Assembly: GCA_045648165.1 (NCBI GenBank)
Contig: JAZRNL010000008.1
Coordinates: forward strand, 62,001-126,000
Direction: 5' to 3'
DNA length: 64,000 nucleotides
Origin: RGIG9115 sp045648165
Lineage (GTDB): Bacteria; Bacillota; Clostridia; UBA1381
The translations under genes and the position numbers were made by a program. Every line of letters begins with the position of its first letter. Position 1 is the first letter of the stretch. Below are positions 1 through 7,808 of this stretch, piece by piece. Below the pieces are notes generated by a model. That model did not search any database. It saw nothing but the letters and a program-made list of their open reading frames with translations, and was not told the DNA's origin.

Positions 1-605
1 ATGAATTATCATTCAGCCATCAGGTATACGGCGAAAAATTTTACATCTTCACTTTGAAGGTGCCACGCCTTAGCGGTACATACGACTTTATCAAAATTCT
101 AACATCGGAGCGCTTGCTTACAGACTGTTCCTGCAACCCGGGAGATTTTCTTGAAATTGACGGTCAGTTCAGGTCATACAATAGTACAGAGGAGAATTCA
201 AACAGACTTGTTCTCACTGTTTTTGCCAAAAATATAAATCAGTGCGACGACCTTGCTCCAAAAAACCCCAATTCGCTATATCTTGACGGATATATATGCA
301 AGCCGCCGATTTACAGAACCACTCCCTTCGGGAGAGAAATAACTGATATGCTCATCGCAGTAAACCGCACCTACAGCAAATCAGACTACATACCGGTTAT
401 TGCCTGGGGCAGAAACGCAAGATACTGTAAGAATTTCCAGGTAGGAGAGCATATACGCGTTTGGGGCAGAATTCAGTCCAGAACTTATCAGAAGCATCTT
501 AATGAAGAAGAAACAATTACAAAAACCGCTTATGAAGTTTCAGTAAACAGACTGGAGCTTGCAGAAGAAGCAGAAGAGGAATTGATTGAAACCGAAAAGG
601 TGTAA
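1..605 (+). CDS. Single-stranded DNA-binding (SSB)-like protein, 5' partial
   Basis: The reading frame is open to the left edge of the window, so the start lies outside; about 200 residues are visible. An internal TTG at 54 is not the likely start, because the residues upstream of it (HQVYGEKFY) continue a conserved-looking first strand that leads into TLKVPRLSGTYD. The protein resembles clostridial SSB-related proteins with OB folds: a first OB-type segment, then a second one around GYICKPPIYRTTPFGREITD and IPVIAWGRNARYC, which is typical of SSB/PriB-like beta barrels. The C-terminus is acidic (EEAEEELIETE), as in SSB tails, but lacks the classical DDDIPF tip. It is expected to bind single-stranded DNA during replication or repair. 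The family call is by sequence pattern only. Confidence 0.72.
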   Translation, partial: ELSFSHQVYGEKFYIFTLKVPRLSGTYDFIKILTSERLLTDCSCNPGDFLEIDGQFRSYNSTEENSNRLVLTVFAKNINQCDDLAPKNPNSLYLDGYICKPPIYRTTPFGREITDMLIAVNRTYSKSDYIPVIAWGRNARYCKNFQVGEHIRVWGRIQSRTYQKHLNEEETITKTAYEVSVNRLELAEEAEEELIETEKV

Positions 606-644
606 AATAACAGGTGTTATTGCAAAGCAATAACACCTGTTATT
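606..644. terminator. Bidirectional intrinsic terminator
   Basis: A perfect 18-bp inverted repeat (606-623 with 627-644) around an AAA loop lies between two convergent genes. T-rich sequence follows on the plus side and A-rich sequence precedes it, so it can stop transcription from both sides. Its right arm overlaps the last codons of the minus-strand membrane protein gene. Confidence 0.85.
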
Positions 645-1044
645 GTTTATATAAAATACGTTCGACATATTTGTTTACTTTTTCAAAAACAAGCCCTACA
701 AAGAACCAAAGGGGTCCATAATCAAGACGTATGAGTCCTGCCACGGAAAACAAACTGTCATAGCGCCACGGAGTAACTCCAAAAAACCTAAAGATACCGC
801 CGCTTATAAATTCAACTGCAAATATAAGACACATCCAGACAAGCCCGCGTTCAAACCATTTTCTGTGTTTTATTCTACATAGCACCTTTTCCAGAAGCAA
901 ACCTCCGCCACCGTAAATTATAAACATCCATAATGAGGTTCTTCCGATCATATTCAAATCCCCCGACAAAAGGCCGCACCAACCCGTCCATAAAACTTCT
1001 ATATTCCAACCAAGTAATCCGTAAATAATAAATTTAATCATCAT
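640..1044 (-). CDS. Small polytopic membrane protein, CmpB-type (putative ABC-transporter type IV) family
   Basis: A 134-residue hydrophobic protein with about four membrane segments. The N-terminal GLLGWNIEV stretch and the following WMFIIYGGGGLLLE resemble the conserved GW-x-x-E and YG-x-G patterns of the CmpB-type family. Members of that family are annotated as putative ABC transporter permeases, but their function is not established. No ATPase partner is adjacent. There is no recognisable Shine-Dalgarno sequence upstream of ATG 1044; instead a perfect A/T inverted repeat abuts the start codon, so expression may be weak or unusual. The family assignment is tentative and the function unknown. 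Confidence 0.5.
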   Translation of the reverse strand: MMIKFIIYGLLGWNIEVLWTGWCGLLSGDLNMIGRTSLWMFIIYGGGGLLLEKVLCRIKHRKWFERGLVWMCLIFAVEFISGGIFRFFGVTPWRYDSLFSVAGLIRLDYGPLWFFVGLVFEKVNKYVERILYKQ

Positions 1045-1079
1045 AAATATATTTTTGCCAAAAAAACAAAAATATATTT
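1045..1079. repeat. AT-rich perfect inverted repeat in divergent intergenic region
   Basis: Bases 1045-1057 and 1067-1079 are exact reverse complements (13 bp) separated by 9 bases. The repeat directly abuts the start codon of the minus-strand membrane protein gene and overlaps the -35 box of the plus-strand promoter, so it could be an operator or simply a hairpin in the leader RNA. Confidence 0.6.
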
Positions 1080-1105
1080 ACAAAACAAAAAAAAGATGTT
1101 AAAAT
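1077..1105 (+). promoter_or_regulatory. Sigma-A type promoter of the phosphoesterase gene
   Basis: TTTACA at 1077-1082 and TAAAAT at 1100-1105 with a 17-base spacer, about 30 bases before the start codon at 1137. Confidence 0.55.
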
Positions 1106-1136
1106 ACAGAGCAGTTATATCGAAAGGATGATCACT

Positions 1137-1604
1137 ATGAAAATTCTGGTTTTTTCGGATTCCCACGGATATTATAACAGAATACTGCCTGTTATTAAAA
1201 AACACGACGACGCGGATATGGTAATACATTGCGGAGATATTATCAACGATTGTATCAGCTTATCAAAGTTAATAAGTCCATCAATCAGATTTTGCTACGT
1301 AGCAGGAAACAATGATTATGCTTCAAACGAACCTAAAGAACTTACCATCGAAGTAGAAGGCAAAAAGCTTTTCATAACACACGGTCACATATACGGAGTT
1401 AAGTCAGGTTTAGATTCTCTCAAGAGAAAAATCAAGGAAGGATATGACCTTGTAATTTACGGTCACACACATATTCCCAACACAGAATACTATATGGGAG
1501 GAATTATACTTAACCCCGGAGCAATGTGCTATGCAACAAAAAGCAGCTACGCAGTAGTAACAATAAACAATAGGATTATAAAAACTACAATTGAAAATAT
1601 TTAG
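1137..1604 (+). CDS. YfcE/MJ0936-type metallophosphoesterase
   Basis: Predicted cytoplasmic phosphodiesterase of 155 residues, using two metal ions. The calcineurin-like signature is complete: DSHG at residues 8-11, GD at 33-34, GNND at 57-60, THGH at 81-84 and GHTH at 109-112. The length matches the short YfcE class, which hydrolyses small phosphodiesters in vitro; the natural substrate is usually unknown. I chose ATG 1137 because AAAGGA at 1123-1128 is 8 bases upstream, whereas the earlier ATG at 1128 overlaps that ribosome site. The gene converges with a sigma-like gene, and their 3' ends overlap by 20 bases. Confidence 0.9.
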   Translation: MKILVFSDSHGYYNRILPVIKKHDDADMVIHCGDIINDCISLSKLISPSIRFCYVAGNNDYASNEPKELTIEVEGKKLFITHGHIYGVKSGLDSLKRKIKEGYDLVIYGHTHIPNTEYYMGGIILNPGAMCYATKSSYAVVTINNRIIKTTIENI

Positions 1605-2082
1605 ACTTTTCAATTTCATACTTTAATTTTAGTAAACCCCGTTGGATTTGTTTAGAAACAGTATTCGGCTTCATATTCAGAATTGAAGCCATCTCGCCAA
1701 TAGTGAAATTTTCAAAAAGATATAGTTTTAAAACATTGCTGTATGTATGCATATTATTAATCAAGCCAACCAAAAATTCTAAACTTTCATTTTCCAGAAA
1801 CACATCAAGCGGGTCGGCTAACACCACGTATTCGTTTGTTGTTAAATATTTTTCAATTTCAATTTCAGCAATAATTTCATTACAAATATTCATAACATAA
1901 TCAAAAGTCAGTTTATCATTTCCGCAATATTTTGAAAAATCCATAATACATTTAAGTATACTCCTATGCAGCACTTCCTCTGATAGTACAACATCGTGCA
2001 ATTTACATTCAATATGAGAAATCAGGTTATCACGCTCTGAAAGATAAAATATTTCAACCTCTTCCCTTTTAGTCTTTGTCAT
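1585..2082 (-). CDS. Sigma-70-like protein (ECF-type, region 4 recognisable)
   Basis: A 165-residue protein. Its last 55 residues look like sigma-70 region 4: a helix, then IGEMASILNMKPNTVSKQIQ, a helix-turn-helix with the usual spacing, followed by a basic tail (RGLLKLKYEIEK). The first half is helical and may be a diverged region 2, but I cannot match its motifs securely. It is therefore a probable minor sigma factor, or a sigma-like regulator of unknown regulon; no anti-sigma gene is adjacent. The start ATG at 2082 has GGTGAG 7 bases upstream and is preferred over TTG at 2097. The 3' end overlaps the convergent phosphoesterase gene. Confidence 0.6.
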   Translation of the reverse strand: MTKTKREEVEIFYLSERDNLISHIECKLHDVVLSEEVLHRSILKCIMDFSKYCGNDKLTFDYVMNICNEIIAEIEIEKYLTTNEYVVLADPLDVFLENESLEFLVGLINNMHTYSNVLKLYLFENFTIGEMASILNMKPNTVSKQIQRGLLKLKYEIEKSKYFQL

Positions 2083-2421
2083 ACAAATTCTCACCAAACA
2101 AATAATACACCAAAAAATATTTTTGAGGTTATTTTAACTGAAAAGGGAGATTAATGGGTAATATTGTAATTTTTATCTTAAATCCATACATTAAGAATAA
2201 GTTAAGATAAAGATTTACACATCTATGTTATAATTATTAATTACAAATTTTGGTAAAAATCTTTTTTTTGAAAAATGTACTGTTTTTTATTTTTAAAATA
2301 TATTATTATGAAGTAATTGTAAATTTTAATCAAAAGGTATTCCATATTTAATTAAGTTATGGTATACTAATTCGGATTTGATATCACACTACAGAATATA
2401 CTGTCTGAAAGGATGAAAATA
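2083..2421. other. AT-rich intergenic region with clpC promoter
   Basis: Very AT-rich and non-coding. A probable extended -10 element (TGG-TATACT, 2360-2368) lies about 55 bases before the clpC-like start; its -35 box is poor. I looked for CtsR-type heptamer direct repeats here and did not see a convincing pair. Confidence 0.45.
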
Positions 2422-4746
2422 ATGACATTATGCTCTAAATGCAAAGTTAATCCTGCCATGGTTTTTATAACAAAAATTGAGGACGGCAAAACAGTAAGCG
2501 AAGGTTTGTGCCTTTCCTGCGCAAAAGAGTTGGGGATTGCTCCCGTGGATGAAATGATGAAACAAATGGGAATCAACGAGGAAGACTTGGAAGAGCTTAC
2601 TACTCAATTTTCGGATATGTTAGACGAATCCGGGGGTATTGAAGCAATTTCAGAAAGTTTTTCCAACCTACCTGAAGCTCTTGAGGGTTTCAATGAAATC
2701 GAAGGCGGTGCACCTACCGCTCCAACAGATATATTCAAGAAAATTTTTGGAAACTTCCCATCTCAAGGAGGAGGGGCCGAACCCACAAAACAAGACGGAG
2801 GGAAAACTAAAAAGACGCAAAAAGCCGGCAAGAACAAGCAAAGTATGCTTGATACCTATGGTACAAACCTGACGGTAAAAGCGGCATTAGGAAAAGTAGA
2901 CAGGGTAATACACAGAGATACTGAGATTGAACGTGTTATACAAATTCTAAACAGACGTTCAAAGAATAACCCCGTCCTTTTAGGCGAGCCCGGAGTGGGA
3001 AAAACTGCTGTAGCCGAGGGGTTAGCTTGCAGAATTTTCGAAAAAAATGTTCCACCAAAGCTTTTAGATTACCAGTTATATCTCATAGATTTCACCGCAC
3101 TTGTTGCAGGAACACAGTTCAGAGGTCAATTTGAAGCAAGGCTTAAAAATCTTCTGAACGAAGCAGCTGAGGCGGGAAATGTTATTCTTGTTATTGACGA
3201 AATACACAACATAGTTGCTGCAGGTGACGCAGAAGGTGCAATGAGTGCCGCCAATATTTTAAAGCCTGCACTTGCAAGAGGCGAAATACAGATTATAGGT
3301 GCAACTACTCTATCAGAATACAGAAAGCATATCGAAAAGGACAGCGCTCTTGAAAGGCGTTTCCAACCTGTTATTATTGATGAACCCGATATTCAGGAAA
3401 GCATCGAAATATTAAAGGGGATAAAAGACTATTATCAGGAATACCATAGCGTTAAAATTTCCGATAAAATAATTGAAAAAGCCGTAAGAATGTCTGAAAG
3501 ATATATTACAGAAAGATTTCTCCCCGATAAAGCAATAGATGTAATTGACGAGGCCGGTTCTTCTGTTAATCTAAAAAACAAAGCTTTGTATGAATTTACA
3601 AAGATACAGGCAGAAGCTGCAAGCTATGATGAAAAAATAGAAAAAGCCACCTCAGAAGGTGATTTTGAGACAAGCGCAAATCTTAAAAGTGAATTAATGC
3701 GGCTGAACGAACGCATGAAACAGCTCAAAGAACAAGCATCACTGGCTGAGATTACAGAAGACGACATTGCAGCGGTTATTGAGTCCTGGACAAAAATCCC
3801 CGTTCATCGCCTTACAGAAGACGAAACGCATAAGCTAATCAATCTTGAAAACCTGCTCCATAATAGAGTTGTAGGTCAGGACGATGCGGTCAATGCAGTT
3901 TCAAAAGCTATCCGCCGAGGACGAGCAGATATTACAACAAGAAAACGTCCCGTATCTTTTATATTCGCAGGCCCAACCGGAGTGGGAAAAACCGAACTTG
4001 TAAAAACAATTGCTGAAGTTATGTTCGGTTCCGAAGAATCTCTTATACGTCTTGATATGTCAGAATATATGGAAAAGCACGCGGTATCAAAACTTATAGG
4101 ATCACCCCCGGGTTATGTAGGCTACGATGAAGCAGGGCAACTCACTGAAAAAGTCAGACGTAAACCTTATTCCGTAATTTTACTTGACGAAATCGAAAAA
4201 GCAGACCCGGAAGTTTTCAATATGTTCCTCCAAATCCTCGACGACGGAAGAATTTCCGACAGTCATGGTAAAATAATTAATTTTGAAAATGCGATTATTA
4301 TTATGACAACAAATGCAGGAAGCGAAATTTCCACCAAAGCTTTGGGATTTGGTTCTAACATTGAAGATTCAATCTCCGATAACGTTGAGAAAAGTTTGAA
4401 AAAACAGTTCAGACCGGAATTTTTAAATCGAATTGACGAAATCATCACATTCAAGCCTCTCACTAAAGATGAGCTTAGAATGATAATTGAACTTCTCCTT
4501 AAAGACATCTGCGAAAAAATGAAAGAAAAAGGTGCGACTTTCCAAATCACAAATGAAGCTAAAGAAATTATACTCACTGAAGGCTATGATGCTCAATACG
4601 GCGCAAGACCGCTTAAACGAGCAATTCAAAACCTGATTGAAGATGAACTCTCAAAACTTGCTTTAGCAGGTGAAATCAAAGCAGGAACTAATCTTTCTGC
4701 AGATGCAGAAGATGGAAAGATAGTACTCAGAGCAATTAATGTTTAA
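2422..4746 (+). CDS. clpC: ClpC-type AAA+ unfoldase with zinc-finger N-terminus
   Basis: ATP-dependent unfoldase expected to feed substrates to ClpP; 774 residues, cytoplasmic. The first 40 residues carry two CxxC pairs (C4/C7, C30/C33), like the zinc finger of McsA, in place of the usual double Clp_N repeat. Next come a low-complexity linker, AAA domain 1 (Walker A GEPGVGKT at 188-195, Walker B VILVIDE near 254-260), a UVR-like coiled middle domain, AAA domain 2 (Walker A GPTGVGKT at 517-524) and a C-terminal D2-small domain. LGF at 641-643 fits the ClpP-docking loop. The start ATG at 2422 is 8 bases after AAAGGA; the ATG at 2413 overlaps that site. The gene is monocistronic, with no ctsR, mcsA or mcsB beside it. 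Confidence 0.93.
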   Translation: MTLCSKCKVNPAMVFITKIEDGKTVSEGLCLSCAKELGIAPVDEMMKQMGINEEDLEELTTQFSDMLDESGGIEAISESFSNLPEALEGFNEIEGGAPTAPTDIFKKIFGNFPSQGGGAEPTKQDGGKTKKTQKAGKNKQSMLDTYGTNLTVKAALGKVDRVIHRDTEIERVIQILNRRSKNNPVLLGEPGVGKTAVAEGLACRIFEKNVPPKLLDYQLYLIDFTALVAGTQFRGQFEARLKNLLNEAAEAGNVILVIDEIHNIVAAGDAEGAMSAANILKPALARGEIQIIGATTLSEYRKHIEKDSALERRFQPVIIDEPDIQESIEILKGIKDYYQEYHSVKISDKIIEKAVRMSERYITERFLPDKAIDVIDEAGSSVNLKNKALYEFTKIQAEAASYDEKIEKATSEGDFETSANLKSELMRLNERMKQLKEQASLAEITEDDIAAVIESWTKIPVHRLTEDETHKLINLENLLHNRVVGQDDAVNAVSKAIRRGRADITTRKRPVSFIFAGPTGVGKTELVKTIAEVMFGSEESLIRLDMSEYMEKHAVSKLIGSPPGYVGYDEAGQLTEKVRRKPYSVILLDEIEKADPEVFNMFLQILDDGRISDSHGKIINFENAIIIMTTNAGSEISTKALGFGSNIEDSISDNVEKSLKKQFRPEFLNRIDEIITFKPLTKDELRMIIELLLKDICEKMKEKGATFQITNEAKEIILTEGYDAQYGARPLKRAIQNLIEDELSKLALAGEIKAGTNLSADAEDGKIVLRAINV

Positions 4747-4749
4747 TGC

Positions 4750-4809
4750 AAAAAAACCTTTAAAATGCCGAGCGTTCTTAAGAACACTCGGCATATAAAG
4801 GTTTTTTTA
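4750..4809. terminator. Terminator of clpC, probably bidirectional
   Basis: A long hairpin: AAAAAACCTTTA pairs with TAAAGGTTTTTT at the base and ATGCCGAG with CTCGGCAT inside. The T-run at 4801-4808 serves the plus strand, and the A-run at 4750-4756 gives a T-run for the convergent hppA. Confidence 0.88.
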
Positions 4810-4823
4810 TTTTACATAATTAA

Positions 4824-6902
4824 TTAAAATAAATGGAAATTAACAACCAAAGCTGCAAATACGATAGATACCATACTAAGAAGCTTTATAAGAATGTTAA
4901 CACTCGGGCCTGCAGTATCCTTGAATGGGTCACCAACAGTATCACCAACCACTGCTGCTTTATGATTTTCGGAACCTTTTCCATTGAAGTTGCCGGCTTC
5001 TATATACTTCTTAGCATTATCCCAGCTACCTCCGGAATTCGCCATCATAATTGCAAGAACAAATCCCGAAATGAGTGCACCAGATAGCATACCAACAACA
5101 CCATTAACACCAAGAACAAGTCCAACTATAATAGGAGCAATAATTCCGAGTGCTGCCGGAAGTATCATTTCTTTAAGAGAAGAGCGTGTACAAATATCTA
5201 CACATGTTTCATAATCTGCTTCAGACACCCCTTGCATCAGCCCGGGGATTTCTTTGAACTGACGCCTTACTTCAACCACAATCTTTTGTGCAGCACGTCC
5301 AACCGCCTGCATTGTGTACGCGCTAAACAAAAACGGAAGCATTGCACCAACAAATAAACCTACGAGAACTGTGGGATTTGTAATCTGAAGATCGAGAGAA
5401 CCACCAAGTGCTTTTACCTTATCTGTGTATGAAACAATCAAAGCAAGTGCGGTAAGTGCTGCTGAACCAATAGCAAATCCCTTACCTGTAGCCGCTGTTG
5501 TGTTACCGAGAGAATCAAGCGCATCAGTTCTTTCACGTACAGATTTCTCAAGACCGGACATTTCCGCTATTCCGCCTGCATTATCTGCAACAGGTCCGTA
5601 TGCATCAGTAGCAAGAGTTATCCCAAGGGTAGAAAGCATACCAACAGCTGAAATACCAACACCATAAAGGCCAAGTTCAAAAGACTGAGCCCCGCCCGCA
5701 ACAAAATAGCTTATAAGAACAGAAATACCGATTATAATTACAGGTATTGCAGTTGAAAGCATACCAAGAGCCATACCGTCAATTATGATTGTTGCACTTC
5801 CTGTTTCAGAAGAAGAAGCAAGCTTTTGAGTAGGCTTATATGAATCGGAAGTATAATACTCAGTGAAAAATCCAATAAGTACACCTGCAACCAGTCCTGA
5901 AATCACTGCCCAGAAAACGCCCGAATGTTCAGGAATTATTTTAAAAATAAGAATTGCAGATACTATTGCAGAAACTGCAGAACTTACATATGTACCGCGT
6001 CTGAGTGAACCAAGAAGATTTTTTTGAGTTGCACCTTCCTTGGTGCTTACAAAGAATGTTCCAAATATTGATGCAAGAATACCTATCGCAGCAATCATCA
6101 TAGGTATAATAACCCCGGCAAATCCAAGCCCTGCTGCAACAGCAAGCGCCCCTGCTGAAATAATCGAACCTACATATGACTCATATAAATCCGCGCCCAT
6201 TCCTGCAACATCACCAACGTTATCACCTACATTGTCTGCAATACAGGCTGGGTTCCTGGGATCGTCCTCAGGAATTCCGGCTTCAACTTTACCAACAAGG
6301 TCGGCACCCACATCGGCAGCTTTTGTAAATATGCCGCCACCTACTCGTGCGAAAAGTGCCATTGAGCTCGCACCCATTCCAAATGTAAGCATCGCGCCCA
6401 TAATACTATTTATATCTGATCCATAAACTAATTTAAGGATTATAAACCAAACACTGATATCTAAAAGTCCAAGACCAACCACGGTAAGTCCCATAACAGA
6501 GCCTGAAGCGAAAGCAATCTGAAGACCTTTATTAAGCCCTTCTCTTGCCCCGTTAGCTGTTCTTGTGTTTGCATATGTAGCAATCTTCATGCCAACAAAC
6601 CCTGAAAGACCGGAGAAAAATCCTCCTGACAAGAAAGCAAAAGGCACAAACCATGTTAGAAATCCGGCAGAAGCAAGAGCGCAAAGTACAACGAACATTA
6701 CTGCAAAGAATATACCAACAGTTTTATACTGACGCTTAAGATAAGCCATTGCTCCCTGTCTTATTTTTTTACCAATACCAATCATCGTTTCAGTGCCTTC
6801 CGGTTTACTCTTCACAGAATAGAACTGAACAATCGAATAAACAATTGCAACTACAGCGCATAGCAATACTGCATAAGGTGCATAGTTCAAGAATAATTCC
6901 AT
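4824..6902 (-). CDS. hppA: Membrane-bound ion-translocating pyrophosphatase
   Basis: Hydrolyses pyrophosphate and pumps Na+ and/or H+ across the cytoplasmic membrane; 692 residues with about 16 membrane segments. The catalytic block is clear: DVGADLVGKVEAGIPEDDPR followed by ADNVGDNVGD, and near the C-terminus DTVGDPFKDTAGPS. The GNTTAATGKG segment has Ala where K+-independent enzymes have Lys, which points to the K+-dependent class, many of which pump Na+. The start ATG at 6902 is preceded by GGAGGAG at 7-base spacing; the TTG at 6917 lies within the ribosome site region. It has its own promoter and converges on clpC. It would let the cell recover energy from biosynthetic pyrophosphate, consistent with anaerobic energy economy. 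Confidence 0.96.
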   Translation of the reverse strand: MELFLNYAPYAVLLCAVVAIVYSIVQFYSVKSKPEGTETMIGIGKKIRQGAMAYLKRQYKTVGIFFAVMFVVLCALASAGFLTWFVPFAFLSGGFFSGLSGFVGMKIATYANTRTANGAREGLNKGLQIAFASGSVMGLTVVGLGLLDISVWFIILKLVYGSDINSIMGAMLTFGMGASSMALFARVGGGIFTKAADVGADLVGKVEAGIPEDDPRNPACIADNVGDNVGDVAGMGADLYESYVGSIISAGALAVAAGLGFAGVIIPMMIAAIGILASIFGTFFVSTKEGATQKNLLGSLRRGTYVSSAVSAIVSAILIFKIIPEHSGVFWAVISGLVAGVLIGFFTEYYTSDSYKPTQKLASSSETGSATIIIDGMALGMLSTAIPVIIIGISVLISYFVAGGAQSFELGLYGVGISAVGMLSTLGITLATDAYGPVADNAGGIAEMSGLEKSVRERTDALDSLGNTTAATGKGFAIGSAALTALALIVSYTDKVKALGGSLDLQITNPTVLVGLFVGAMLPFLFSAYTMQAVGRAAQKIVVEVRRQFKEIPGLMQGVSEADYETCVDICTRSSLKEMILPAALGIIAPIIVGLVLGVNGVVGMLSGALISGFVLAIMMANSGGSWDNAKKYIEAGNFNGKGSENHKAAVVGDTVGDPFKDTAGPSVNILIKLLSMVSIVFAALVVNFHLF

Positions 6903-6950
6903 TATTATCTCCTCCAAATTATAAGTTATCTAATTTATAGTGTAATTATA

Positions 6951-6979
6951 ATTTTAACTCAAAAAAATCGTTAAGTCAA
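6951..6979 (-). promoter_or_regulatory. Sigma-A type promoter of hppA
   Basis: On the minus strand, TTGACT (6974-6979), a 17-base spacer and TAAAAT (6951-6956), about 50 bases before the start codon. The rest of the region up to 7100 is AT-rich with no gene. Confidence 0.75.
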
Positions 6980-7100
6980 TATTTTCATAAAATTTTAGCA
7001 AGATTTTATAACAATTAATTTGTTTATAAGATATTAATATAACAACTGCAATATGGATATATACAATAATGTATAACAGTATATTTTTTTGTGTATACAC

Positions 7101-7132
7101 AAGAAAAAAGGATTGCAAAAATGCAATCCTTT
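7101..7132 (-). terminator. Terminator of spoVT
   Basis: An 11-bp stem (7107-7117 with 7122-7132) with a 4-base loop directly after the spoVT stop codon, followed on the minus strand by TTTTCTT. Confidence 0.85.
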
Positions 7133-7137
7133 GAATA

Positions 7138-7677
7138 TCAGCCTTCCATATGCCTGCCCAGAAAACCTGCAGCACTTTCGGCAAGTTTCATTTCAACCTC
7201 GCCAGGTTTTTCATTCCCTTTTACAGCGATAATAACTGAACCTATTGTATCACCCTCAGAAATTATAGGCATAACAACACCTGCATTATAGTCAACTGCA
7301 GAATCTACTATAAGAACTTTTTTGTTTTCTCCGGTTGAAATATAAACAGTTTTTTCATTCATAAACTGCTCTATATCATGGCTTACTGATTTTTCAAGAA
7401 ACTCCTTTTTAGGAACACCGGAAACCGCTATAACATTATCTCTGTCTGTTATACAAGCACCAAATCCGCTTGTTTTTGCCAAAGTCTCCACATAGCTTGC
7501 AGCAAAATCCCCAAGCTCACCAATGGGTGAATATTTTTTGAATATTACCTCGCCGTCTGTTGTGGTATATATTTCCAAAGGATCTCCTTCCCTGATCCTG
7601 AGAGTTCTTCTAAGTTCCTTAGGTATTACTACCCTGCCCAAATCATCTATTCTTCTTACAATTCCTGTAGCTTTCAT
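7138..7677 (-). CDS. spoVT: Stage V sporulation protein T (AbrB-type transcription factor)
   Basis: Forespore transcription regulator of 179 residues, the usual SpoVT length. The N-terminal swapped-hairpin AbrB DNA-binding domain is clear (MKATGIVRRIDDLGRVVIPK, then ELRRTLRIREGDPLEIYT). The rest is a GAF-like domain (about residues 55-178). In Bacillus the protein tunes sigma-G-dependent genes and affects spore resistance and germination. Its presence is good evidence for an endospore former. The ATG at 7677 has AAAGGAG 10 bases upstream. The gene is monocistronic, between a terminator and a sigma-G-like promoter. Confidence 0.95.
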   Translation of the reverse strand: MKATGIVRRIDDLGRVVIPKELRRTLRIREGDPLEIYTTTDGEVIFKKYSPIGELGDFAASYVETLAKTSGFGACITDRDNVIAVSGVPKKEFLEKSVSHDIEQFMNEKTVYISTGENKKVLIVDSAVDYNAGVVMPIISEGDTIGSVIIAVKGNEKPGEVEMKLAESAAGFLGRHMEG

Positions 7678-7712
7678 TTATCAGTTGCTCCTTTTGTTTG
7701 ATTTTACAAAAC

Positions 7713-7742
7713 TATTGTGTGCACAACAAGGAATTTTTATGT
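7713..7742 (-). promoter_or_regulatory. Possible sigma-G type promoter of spoVT
   Basis: On the minus strand, ACATA (7738-7742) and CACAATA (7713-7719) with an 18-base spacer. The -10 matches the forespore consensus CATNNTA with one mismatch. Bacillus spoVT is known to be sigma-G dependent, which makes the match plausible but not proven. Confidence 0.35.
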
Positions 7743-7764
7743 AAGGATTTTTTTGTAAAACAGA

Positions 7765-7808
7765 TTAAAAATATAAAGCGCAGTTGTCAAAACACAGCTG
7801 CGCTTTAT
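7765..7808 (-). terminator. Terminator of the ecf operon
   Basis: AAAGCGCAG / CTGCGCTTT stem (7775-7783 with 7798-7806) overlapping the ecfT stop codon, followed on the minus strand by an AT-rich T-run. Confidence 0.8.

Noticed and set aside
2098..2421. CtsR operator in front of clpC
   Set aside because: No tandem GGTCAAA-type heptamers with proper spacing were found.
6954..7184. 76-residue hydrophobic open frame upstream of hppA
   Set aside because: Lies in AT-rich promoter DNA, overlaps the spoVT 3' end and has no ribosome site.
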